From Myrmaecium sp. VS I D KN 1 (Eukaryota > Ascomycota > Dothideomycetes > Valsariales > Valsariaceae): 64,000 nucleotides of DNA. Both the position numbers and the translations under genes were made by a program. The notes beneath the pieces are model-generated. The model was not told the DNA's origin. It did no database searches and saw only the letters and a program-made list of their open reading frames with translations. Shown here in pieces: positions 13,657 to 24,185 of this stretch; the stretch's first letter is position 1; each line of letters starts with the position of its first letter. The DNA is taken from positions 627,044 to 691,043 of the forward strand of contig JADQAV010000018.1 in the NCBI GenBank assembly GCA_019775845.1, given 5' to 3'.

Positions 13657-16242
13657 GCTCATGGATCGATCCGTCTCTCGGTCCGTCTCGCAACCTGCCT
13701 GCCTGTCCTGAGGCCACCCACTCCTGCCTGTCGAGTTCGCAGCTCCGACTCAGCCGGTCGGTGATTGAACGTTCAGGTTTCAAGTCGGCTGTGGAGGCTC
13801 GCACCGTATCCGTCCGTTACATATGGACCTCAATCCACTCTTGTACTGCACCCGTAAACACTAAAGCCTTGCTACGAAGATGCTCTCGCCGTTGCCGCGC
13901 TGCTGATGCCGTGGGACGTCCTCGGGCCTCCAATTCTCGCAACAGATGGGAAACCTCCCCCCGGTCCTATCCCGCGTGCATATGTGAGACGTTGGGCCGC
14001 GGATTGGCGGTTGGGCGGTTGTCGGCTTTGAGTACGAAACATGGTGATTGCGAATAAAGCCGAAGATGATCCGTGACATCGCAGCTTGACCGGCCGCCAG
14101 TTAGCTGACTCGCTTTACCCAGTCCGTGCTGGCTCTCGAATCCAATTGACCTTTTTCCAACACCCAACGGGAAGAAAGGGGTAGGTGCTGACTTTGCTTG
14201 CCGGAGAGACGGGAGTGCTAATTGATTCCGGCGCCTCTCTAGGTACCTTGGGTATGGAGGAATGTTCCTGGTCCGCGAACGAGTGGAGAACAGCAGTGCT
14301 GCTCAAGTCTGCTCCCGCTTCTGCTCCTCCTTCCTCTCGTCGTTTCATCGTCGGTAACTAAATAGCTGCTGACACAGTCCCGCCCTAAGCAAAGCGCCAC
14401 TCCACTTGCAGGTGGCTGCCCTTGCTGGCATCGTCCGGGGTCAGGGAATCTCGGCAGCCTAGAGCCTGGCCGATGTCAGGGGCACGACGGCAAAGGCAGC
14501 GCGGAAGGCGGTGGTGAGAGGACATGCAACGAACATGTGCGTGCGATAAAAAGCCATCGTGACTGTATGGGAAATAGAGCAAGCAGGCTAGCGACGTCGT
14601 GAACATTGCATCATGGCTCTTGCCTACTTACCCACCTCGGGACCTCATGATAGTCGCAACCTACCGCTTGATAGCAGTTAGCACCGCGGGTGGTAGGAGG
14701 TACTACGTAGGATTCGTAGTCGTAGAGAGAAGCGAACGGTGGCCGCTGGCCGATGGAAGTCACCAGCGAGCGTCGCAGGGGAGACCGAAGCCCCGTGGCC
14801 GCGGAACGGAAGGGCACTACCTATCGTACATACGCAGGCTACTATACCTTACTCAGGCGGTTCCGCCACAGCGCCCAGGGGGGAGGAAGGGAAAGCCTGC
14901 AGGAGGGCATGGTTTGGCATTTGTTGGTGCGGTTCGGCAGGAAGATCGGCGCGAAATCTGGGTCCCTCTCCAGAATCCAGATGGCCTCCGGTCTGGCTCG
15001 GTTTCGTTCAGATCGCTAGTCAGACCGAATCCGTCCAGGCCGGAGGGGACTTGCACGCACCGCACCGCACCGCTCGCACCGCCGAGCCCAGCCTATGACC
15101 GTCCAGCAGTAGCAGCAGAACTCCATCGGTGCTCAGCGACGGATACGGTCCGGCAATTGGCCTCTCCTTGCCCTTCGCCCAAACCGTCTCGAATCCCGTT
15201 CGTCGGCCTGGAGGTCCAACCATCTCAAAATGTCCCCGGGCCTCCCAGTCTCGTCTCCCTCTCCGCCTCGGCCACCTGCCTGCCTGCATTTAGTTATTCC
15301 ATTCCATCATCACTCTCGGCCTTCCAGCTTGCCGCACACGCCGCCTTCCTTCCCCCCTTCCCCCCTCCCCCCCTCCCTCTCACGCACCACGAGAACCATT
15401 GGGCTCTCGCCGTGGACACGAGCATCACCATCGCCCGTCGCACCGCGTCCCGTCACCTCGAGGTTAGCCTGCTTGCTTTCGCCCGTACGGAATTGACCGA
15501 CTGCGCTCCTGGCCTCGTCGCATTGAGCCGGTAAGCGCGCCGTTCCTCAAGCCCATGTCCCCCTGGTGCGCCACACCCAGATATCCGCAGCCGAATCTAT
15601 CCTCCTTGGAGCTTAACCGGCTCACGCAAAAGGAGTCGGAGAGTGGGGTGGAGCCGTCCGCCCACGCGCCGAGAGACTCCCTTTCAACTAGCTGTATCCT
15701 TCGGAGCAAGCTGCCCCCCTTGGAGGTCACTCCTCGTAGACGGCGTAGGTAGACGTTGCAAGTGGGATTCAGGCTCTCGGCTAGCCTCGACAAGTTCCGT
15801 CCCGCTGGTTCTTCAATCGGATTCACAGGGGCGGTACAGACGGTTACGGGTTTCCAGCTGCCCTCCTGCGTCCGCCTGCTCTTCGTGTCCGGCCAGGATC
15901 CGGCCTGCTTCCACGGTTGGTCTCCCCATCGGAGGCCCAGTCCCATTGCGCAACCGAGCCAACCGAGGGCGTGGTGTGGACGCACCGCACGTTGTGGAAG
16001 GCCTCAGCTCGGCCTCAGGAATCAAATCACAGGCGTCCGGAGCAGATCCGTCCGGGCTGATCGTTCACTAACGTTCGCGCGGAGGTTAGAGCATTCCCTC
16101 CGGCCCAGACTGATCCTCGTCCAGGGCAGCAGCTACCTACCTTAGCTTTGTGTCCTGGAACTCCCGGCCCACCAGTGACAACCTCCCCTTGGCCGTGAAA
16201 GGTAGGCGAATCGTCGCTCTCCCATGTTTCATTTACTACTCC

Positions 16243-16299
16243 CACACACACACACACACACACACGCACTTACTCACCAACGCACACACACACACACCT
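16243..16299. repeat. CA dinucleotide microsatellites
   Basis: A (CA) run covers 16243-16265. After a short interruption a second CA-rich run covers about 16281-16298. These are simple sequence repeats in the upstream region of the transcription factor gene. Confidence 0.8.
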
Positions 16300-17052
16300 C
16301 CAACCAACGTGATTGCTGGTGCTGGTGCTGGTGTCGGTGCGGGTGCTGATGCCCTTGATCCGTAACTCTGCCTCTCTGCATGTCCCTCTCTCTCTCACTC
16401 ACTTCCTACTCTCTTCCTCTCTCTACAATACGATACAATCTCCGCCCTCGCCACAAGCCCTAGCGCCCGAGCAGCTTGCCCTCTTCCTCCCTACCCACGC
16501 GTCTTCCCGTCTCCACCGTCTCCCCGAAGCTAATCTGTAGCTAGTCACTGTCAAGCCTAGCAGAGCGGGACCCGTCTGCAGGCCTAATCGTACAATTAAA
16601 AAACTGCTGGGCCAGCCACAGGCCTTTGTCGAGCCAGCCGAAGGGTAACTCGTTATACGCATCCCACCCAACGGCCACGCCGAGTCAGTGGCTGGTTCCC
16701 TTCCGATCAGTCCCCCTCGGCGGCGGTTTCGGCGCAAACAGGAGGCAGGATCCGTGCCGAACCCAATCGCACCCTGCCCTCCCGTCTTTCCTGGGAGCTC
16801 ATCGCCGCCGCAGACGCTTAGGTACTTCACATACCCGGGAGGCAACCTCATCTTCCCTCCCCCAACGCCTCCCGACTGCTCCAGAAAAAAATCCTTATCC
16901 GGGTCCCCGCGCCTGGTTTTCTCGAGGTTGATGTACTGAGCCCTTTTGCCCTCGGCCCCATTGGACTGCTCGTCCCGTTAGCCTGCCGCAACTGTACCAC
17001 TGCCCTGGGCGCCAACTGGAGGGCATCGGTAGCAGCCGAGGACCGGCTTCAT

Positions 17053-17058
17053 TATATA
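17053..17058 (+). promoter_or_regulatory. Possible TATA element
   Basis: TATATA at 17053-17058 lies 59 bases before the chosen start codon of the Zn2Cys6 regulator. It could be a core promoter element if transcription starts close to the ATG. The spacing is tight, so this is tentative. Confidence 0.25.
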
Positions 17059-17116
17059 CCCAGTGGAGACCTTTGCGATCCAGCTTGGGACCTGTTTTCC
17101 GCTCGCCGTTGCGCAG

Positions 17117-20100
17117 ATGGAGGGCATTGTGTCCACCTATGCACAGCATGCCAGCCAGCGCAGCCAGGATTCCGCCTCGTCAAACCCCTCACCGCCAGCC
17201 ATGATCCCACCACCGTCCTCACTCGTTGGCGGGCCGCCCTCACGACCTCAACCTCTCTCCGGCCCGCAATCCCTCCAGCAATCCGTAACCCAGTCGCCGA
17301 CCGGCTACAACCCCCATGCGTACTCGACCTCCTACGGCTCGGGCTCTCCGGGAACCGGCCATGTCGAGATGGGCCATTCGGGCCCCGGCCTGTCGCCAAC
17401 GCATGTTTCCAATGCCAGCATCAACACGCAAAAGAGGGCGTACCGACAGAGGAGAAAGGACCCGAGTTGCGACGCGTGTCGGGAGCGCAAAGTCAAGGTA
17501 CGGCAAATTTTTCCATCTTCATGTGTCAGCTCCCCCCTCTTCCACGGGACGCGCCGGAACCCCAACTATAGGTCGACCGAGAATACACCTCGAATCTGGT
17601 CGCTATACCCTTCCTCCGAACCAAGAGAGCCACGCGCCTGCACCTCCGTCCCCTTCAACTATCGCGTTGAGCTTTTGGGCAGGAGGAGACCTGCGCGACA
17701 GGCGGCGACAGGATGATGACTTCCTTCGACAACGTGTCATTGCCTTGCATCAAGCAAATCACAACTGGTTTCGCTCTGGTCGCGATGCGGTAACTCACAC
17801 AGCCATCGCCTGTCGATGAGCAGCGCACGTGCCGGGGTCATGGCATCCTAGCTCTGTTGCAGCGGCAAGCTTTGTTGACCACCGTTCGGATATCGCTCCG
17901 CTGGCCTCAAACAGCTCACACCGGCCTTGCTTGCGGGATCGCGCTCTTTCTATTGGATTCCAAGCAGTGTATGTTGGTAGAGTAGCAACTGACGTTGGTT
18001 TAGTGCGATGCTACAGAAACGGCCAGTTGCTCGGAATGCTCAAGCAGGGGGGTGAAGTGCCAGTTCACCAAGGAGACGAATCGTCGGATGTCCTCGATCA
18101 AGTTAGTCGCCATTACAAATTCCCAATGGTAGGTGATGAGCTGACACGGTTCGCAGACAGGTACAGGACCTTCAAAGCCAGCTATCCGATGCGAAGCAGC
18201 AAATTAACCAGCTACTGCACATGAGACCGGTCGATGGCTCGGCAATGGACCTCGATCGAAAGCCGGTGGAGGGCGCGGCATTGAGAATTCCTGATTTGAC
18301 CAGCGTTGGCAGAAGAGGGGGCCTTCCCCAGTTCCAGAACTTCGAGCACGCCCGCAACAACATCCGGATGTACGGTCGCGGCCTCTACAAACCTCCCGCA
18401 ACACACCGAGCGATCGCGCCCCAGCCCGTACCGATTGGAAACCTGCCGGAACTACCCTTGAGACAAACATCGGACAAGCTTATATCGCAGTACAGGACCA
18501 CAGTCGACAGGCTTTTCCCAGCCATTGACTGGGCCATCTTCAACAGGAATTTCGAGGAAGCATATGCGAAAGGGCACTTCGGCGACGTCGCACAGTCATG
18601 GACATCGCTGTTTTTCGTGGTGTTGGCATGCGGAACGCTGAACCCGCCGGAGCTCGCCTTGGGCGGACCGAGAACCGACAACGAGGGCAAGATTTTCATA
18701 GACACGGCGACGTCGCTGATCAACATCTGGCAAGATGAACTTTCGCTGGATCATGTGCGGATGGGTCTCCTTACGAGCATATACCTGATGGAGACGAACT
18801 TGAAGTCGGCGGCGAAGATATGGAGCGGCACGTGCACCACGGTTGCGCAGGACTTGGGCTTGCACCGCGAGTCGACAAGCTGGGGAGCAGAAGCGCCTCA
18901 CAGGCGGCGGCTGTGGTGGTCCGTCTTTGCGTGGGACAGGTAAGGCTCTACGATTGATTGTTTTGAGAGAACATCTTTGACCATATCAGATTACTCTCCC
19001 TCGATTCGGACCGGCCGATGCTCATCGATCAAGACGACTGCGACGTGGACATGCCCAGCCAGAGCGAGCAGCAGTCACCACGATCGAGGTCACCGGGCCC
19101 GTCGGCAGATGAGTTTTCGAATCTGATACTCCCTGTTGTCCGCGTCCTTGCGCCGCTGAAAAAGAGCCTTCGATCGCGGCTCAGTCTGGACATGCCGCTC
19201 CTGCAACATTACGACGAGCATCTCAACCGGATCGCCTCCTCTTTTCCGCCCCCTCTTCAACCTTCGAGCGATTCCTACTTCGATGCTTCCTCATTGAACC
19301 ACGTCCTCACCCTTCAAAGCGCCCGCTACCACCTCCACCGACACAATCTCTTTCCTACGTTTTCCGCGCAGCAGCGGATCGAGGCTCTCAACAAATGCGC
19401 ATCGATCGCCCAAGACACGGCCCGATACATATCGCGCACCATCCCCCCGGAATACCCAGCGAGCCCCCACGGGTGGAAGACGCGCATCACGTCGACCGCC
19501 ACGAACCACCTTTGCATGCACCTGTGGCGATGCCTGCTCATCCTCTCCTTCCGCGCCGAATACCACGCCGCGCTCACCGTCCTTCGGGCCAGCGCCGCCA
19601 TCGCCGAGACTCGCGCCGTGAACATCGCGTGCGGCCGGCACTTCTCCTTCTTTCTGGACCGCTTGACGGAGCGGATACGCAGCGGTCACGGCGGACACGC
19701 GCAGCTGGAGCAGGATGAAGAGATGCTCGCGTACCTCTCCGGCGATGCGCAAGGGCTCGTGGACGGGAGCTGGGTCTGGGCGGATCCGACTTCCGCTCCG
19801 TCGACGCTTTCCGCCACGCCGACCGCCACCGTCTCCCCCTCGCCCTCCAACCACAACACCAACAACAGCGGCAGCGAGGGTAATCCCATCCTGGAAACCT
19901 CGCGGCCTCTGACGGCGGCCGAGGCCCGCGACTGGGGCAGTTGGGAACGCATCGAGCGCCACCTCACGCAGCTCGCCGAGGAACAACGCGCCTCCATGCC
20001 GACGACCGCCGCCGCCCTCGCACCCGCCATCGACCCGCCGTCCTACCCACCCGCCGTGCCACCAACCATCACCACCCCGCAACCGCAGCCACACGCACAC

Positions 20101-20673
20101 ACGCACGCCCAAGCCCAAGCCCCGCAAGCCTCCTCCTCGCCTCTTCCCCCCGTGCCGCCGGCGCAGCTGCCCCTCTCCGTCGCCGCCTCCGGGCCGCCAT
20201 ACTACCACCAACCCACCCACAACCCCACCAAGCGCGTCCACCTCGTCCCGGACCTGGCCACGGGACGCCACGACAGCGCCACCAGCGTCGTGCAGACGCA
20301 GGTCCCCGCGCCCGCTGCGCCCCCGCTCGCGCCCTCACCCGTGCCGACGACCGGCATGATCGGACTCGGCATCGCTGCCGGTCCGCCGCCTCTGCCGCCG
20401 ATCGCCCAGCATCCCTCTGGTATCGGCACCCCGGTGAGCGCGATCGCGTCCGGTGTACCGCCGCCTGGGCCGCCACCGTCGGGGCCGCCCGTGCTGCCGG
20501 TGCCGGTCCCGAATGCAGCCGCTGCTGCCGCCGCGCCGGCTGCGGCGCTGGGACATGGGCTGGGGTTGTCCGCTGGGAGCGTAGGGGGGTCGGGACCGGG
20601 ATTGGGACCTGGCCCCGGCTCTGGCACGGGGACGAGCGGGAAAGCCCGGATTAGTATTCGGGATATTATGTGA
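17117..20673 (+). CDS. Zn2Cys6 fungal-specific transcription factor
   Basis: Predicted nuclear DNA-binding regulator. Exons: 17117-17497, 18004-18101, 18157-18939, 18990-20673 (981 aa). The zinc cluster is C118-x2-C121-x6-C128-x7-C136-x2-C139-x6-C146, beginning [10 protein letters not shown], followed by the linker [16 protein letters not shown] and a short coiled coil. A 506-bp intron splits the cluster between K127 and C128. The fungal-specific regulatory domain (PF04082 type) follows, with [23 protein letters not shown] as its signature. The last ~270 residues are Pro, Ala, Gly and Ser rich, ending in RISIRDIM. An in-frame ATG at 17063 would add 18 residues; I chose 17117. The family is certain; target pathway unknown, and the neighbours give no clue. 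Confidence 0.9.
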
Positions 20674-22348
20674 GCTTTTTTTCTTTGTCCTTTTTTTTCC
20701 TTGTTCACTTTTTTTTCCGCCTCTTTTCTCTGCCCTTCCAACCATGGGGGAGAGTCGTGGGCTTTTCTTCTTTTCTTTTGATTCTGTATAGTTCAAACGG
20801 GAGGAGGGAGAGGGGGCTGCTGATCCGCGGTTCGCGGTTTGCGATGTGCATGTTGTTTGTGTCACTTCCTGTCTGTGTGTGTGTGTCTGTGTATCTGTGT
20901 CTGTGGGTATGTGTATGTGTGGATGTGTGTGTATGTGTGTCGAGAGGAGGAGGACAAGAAGAAGGCGATTGACTGAAGAAGAAAAGGGAGAAGAAGAAGA
21001 AGAAGAAGAAGAAGAAGAAGATTATCTACCCTACCTACCACCACCTGATGCTTTTTCGTTTGCCAGCAAGCAAGCAAGCCTTCCATCGCGATTTATTTAC
21101 CACACTTACTCTTTAGTACCCTTTCTTCTTCTTTCTCAACATATGTGAGCGACTTTTCTTTAACCTTTTTTATTTTTCCTCTTCTTCTCTATATCTCATT
21201 GTATTTCGACCCCCTTGGTCTCATCTTTCCTTCTCTTCTTCTTGGAACCCCTTGGTTGGGGTCCTTCTTTTTCCTCCTTTCACAACGCCAAGCAACGATA
21301 GATATAACTTAGTACAGTATACATACGTATATATAGCATGTCTTCATGTTAATCCTATACATATAGTTCTCATCCTCTCGAGCTCTCTCTATCTGCCCTT
21401 CCTCCCCTGCCCATGTTCCCCGCCGTTCGTGCGATGTTCTATTTCCGTACTACGGCGGGCGTGAGACATCCATCCTTCTTTCCCCCCTCGTTCAGCCGAT
21501 ACGAAGCGAGGCGAGGCGAGGCGATATCACTCGATTGCGGGATCACTCGATCGATCCAGCCATCAGCTAGCTTCTTTCGATCTCCTCTCTCCCCTCTCAG
21601 TCCTTTCCCTTCTTCTTTCGCTGCGAGGCTTGCGTTACTATGGTGTCGCGTACACAAGTGAGTTGTAACCGTTCCACGGCCGAATGTGAGTCTCAGTCTA
21701 ACGTTTCCTCCTCCGCTCCGCGGCTGATGGTCTTGTTTTTTCTTTCTTTACGAGGAGAGAGAGAGGGGATAGATCCATGTAGAGGTGGGGGAATACAGGC
21801 TCATCCCTGCCCCCTGCCCCTTGCCATGCAATGCCAATGCCTTGCCATACCTAGCATCTCATGCCCCCGCTTCTTCGCTTCTTCCAACTTCAACCACCAC
21901 CGTTTTCCCCGCTTCTCTCCCCAGTAGCACAGCAGCGTGAGTGATCATCGGCATCACCACCTCGTGAGTTACACCACCGCCACAACCTTCGGGGATCTAC
22001 GGCGGGGTAAGGTGGGGTGGGATATCCGATACCCGGACGGGTTCGATGTCCTGCGGGCCCCACCACATCACATCCCCATCTCTTCCTCCCTTCGTGCCAT
22101 TCACATTCACATCCACTCACCCCTCCACCCCGCCTACCATCCCTACCCGGCGGCAGCTGATGATGGCACGCGGCCGTCCCTGTTCGGCTTTGTCCCCCTC
22201 TGTCGTCTCGTCCTTCCTTCTCTATCATTCACAACCTCGTCGTCTCCACCTCCCTCTCCTCCGCTATGTCTTCTCCTCTTCTTCCTTTCTCTTCTTTCCT
22301 CTATCCTTCCTCCTCTTTCCCTTCTCATTCCTCTCCTTCTTCTCCACC
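20674..22348. other. Intergenic region with simple repeats
   Basis: No gene is supported. After the regulator's stop there is a T-rich stretch (20680-20720), a GT-rich tract (about 20873-20940) and a GAA repeat (about 20988-21020). A TACCTACC motif is at 21032-21039. The right 150 bases before the mannosidase start (about 22200-22348) are a CT-rich leader. Confidence 0.55.
20988..21020. repeat. GAA trinucleotide microsatellite
   Basis: A run of about ten GAA units directly follows a GT-rich tract (20873-20940), giving a strongly strand-asymmetric block 200-350 bases after the stop codon of the transcription factor gene. Confidence 0.85.
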
Positions 22349-23992
22349 ATGCGTCACATCTCACTCCTCGCGTCCTGCTCTCCCCTCCTCTCCCTCGCCC
22401 TCGCCCAATGCCCAGACTACTCAGACTACTCCCAGCAGCGCCACCCGCCCTACTCGACAGGCAAATACCAGCTGCCCTACCAACGACCCGCGCCCCGCTG
22501 CCGGACCTTCAACTCCACCGTCGTCGAGGACGTCCTGACGCGGATGCAGACCGTCATCGCCGACCCGGACCTCTACCGCCTCTTCGAGAACGCGTACCCG
22601 AACACGCTGGACACGGCGATCCGGTGGAAGGGCTACGCGGCCGGCTCGACGGACGAGGAGCTCACCTTCATCATCACGGGCGACATCAACGCCATGTGGC
22701 TGCGCGACTCCGCCAACCAGCTGCAGTCCTACCTGCCGCTCCTGAACGCGTCCACCGCCCCGGACTCGCTCGCCTCCCTCTACCGCGGCGTCATCAACCT
22801 GCAGGCCCGCTACCTCCTCGCCGCCCCCTTCTGCAACTCCTTCCAACCGCCCGTCGAGTCCGGCCTGGGGCCGTCCGTCAACAGCGCCGCCGCCTCCGAC
22901 ACCGTCTACCCGCCCTACAGCAACGCCTCCGTCTTCGAGTGCAAGTACGAGCTCGACTCGCTGGCCGCCTTCCTGCAGATCTCCGCCCAGTACCACGCCG
23001 CGACCAACGACACCGCCTTCTTCGGGCGGTACAGCTGGGTGTCCGCGGTGGCGGCCGTGGTGGCCACCGCCGAAGCCATGCGCACGCCCACCTACGCCGT
23101 CAACGGCTCCCTCCTGGCTTCCCCTTACACCTTCACCCGCCTCACCACCCGGGCGACGGAGACGCTCGCCAACGACGGCCTCGGCCAGCCCGTCGGCAAC
23201 GGCACCGGCCTCATCCGCTCCGCCTTCCGGCCCTCCGACGACAGCACCACCTACCAGCTGCTCATCCCCTCCAACATGCAATTCGCCGTGCACGCCGCCT
23301 CCGTCGCCTCCATCCTCTCCTCCCTCTCCCCCCAAAAAACCAACACCACCACCACCCACCTCGCCACCCACCTCCGCGCCCTGGCCGCCAGCATTCGCGC
23401 CGGCATCGCCGCCCACGCCGTCCTGCCCCACCCCACCTACGGCACCATCTACGCCTACGAGATCGACGGCTTCGGCGCGTCCACCCTCGGCCTCGACGAC
23501 GCCAACCTGCCCTCCCTCCTCAGCGCCCCCTTCCTCAACTACACCAACCAAACCACCGACCCGGTCTACCAACGCACCCGCACCGCCTGCCTCGCCTCCT
23601 TCCCCCACCAACAACAACCACAAGCCAACCCCTACCTCGCCGTCGGGCCCGTCCTCACCGCCATCGGCTCCGCACACACGGGACCCGGACGCGCCTGGCC
23701 CATGGCCGCCGTCGCCCGCATCCTGACCAGCGTCGATCCGGCCGAGGTCGCGGGCCAGCTGGGCCAGCTGGTGGCGTCGACGGGCGGGTTGGGGTTGGTG
23801 CATGAGAGCGTGAACGCGGCGAACGCGTCGGACTGGACGCGCCAGTGGTTCAGCTGGGCGAATGGCTTGTTGGGGCAGGCGGTGTTGGAGTTGGAGGACC
23901 GCATGCCGGAGGTGTTGGGGAGGAGTTATCAGGGGGCTGGGACGGGGGGGAATGAGACGGCGGCGGTGGTGGTGGTGGGGGGAGGGTGGTAG
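22349..23992 (+). CDS. Secreted GH125 exo-alpha-1,6-mannosidase
   Basis: Predicted to release mannose from alpha-1,6-linked mannan or N-glycan ends, outside the cell or in the secretory pathway. Single exon, 547 aa. The start ATG (22349) follows a CT-rich leader in context ccaccATGc and opens a signal peptide (MRHISLLASCSPLLSLALAQ). The family signature ITGDINAMWLRDSANQ is present, with later conserved blocks LIPSNMQFAVHAAS, YAYEIDGFG and GPGRAWPMA. Several N-glycosylation sequons (NST, NAS, NDT, NGS, NYT, NQT) fit secretion. The last 25 residues are Gly and Val rich and probably lineage-specific. An in-frame upstream ATG exists at 22046, but its extension would hide the signal peptide. Long frames on other strands here are shadows of GC-rich coding sequence. 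Confidence 0.93.
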   Translation: MRHISLLASCSPLLSLALAQCPDYSDYSQQRHPPYSTGKYQLPYQRPAPRCRTFNSTVVEDVLTRMQTVIADPDLYRLFENAYPNTLDTAIRWKGYAAGSTDEELTFIITGDINAMWLRDSANQLQSYLPLLNASTAPDSLASLYRGVINLQARYLLAAPFCNSFQPPVESGLGPSVNSAAASDTVYPPYSNASVFECKYELDSLAAFLQISAQYHAATNDTAFFGRYSWVSAVAAVVATAEAMRTPTYAVNGSLLASPYTFTRLTTRATETLANDGLGQPVGNGTGLIRSAFRPSDDSTTYQLLIPSNMQFAVHAASVASILSSLSPQKTNTTTTHLATHLRALAASIRAGIAAHAVLPHPTYGTIYAYEIDGFGASTLGLDDANLPSLLSAPFLNYTNQTTDPVYQRTRTACLASFPHQQQPQANPYLAVGPVLTAIGSAHTGPGRAWPMAAVARILTSVDPAEVAGQLGQLVASTGGLGLVHESVNAANASDWTRQWFSWANGLLGQAVLELEDRMPEVLGRSYQGAGTGGNETAAVVVVGGGW

Positions 23993-24185
23993 GAGGGGGT
24001 GGGGGAATGGATCAGCGGGTGATTTTTCTTTTTCGATGTCTCATCTCATTGAACCTCAAGGTAGGTAGTAGGCAAACAGGCAGCATAGCCATGTAGTAAG
24101 TAAGTACTAAAGCACAGTACACCATCCCACCATCCATCCCTAACAATAACCACCACACCCTCCACCCACCAATCCCCATGCATCC

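Noticed and set aside
14599-15534. 311-residue plus open frame
   Set aside because: Composition rich in Ser, Pro and Arg with no motif; probably a chance frame in GC-rich leader DNA.
19291-20654. Long antisense and alternative frames (326 and 237 residues) over the transcription factor
   Set aside because: Arg/Pro/Gly-rich shadows of the Zn2Cys6 gene's last exon.
21937-23805. 622-codon plus frame and 460-codon minus frame over the mannosidase gene
   Set aside because: Both are shadows of the GC-rich GH125 coding frame; they are Arg/His/Pro or Gly/Val rich and match no domain, while the GH125 frame has a signal peptide and family motifs.
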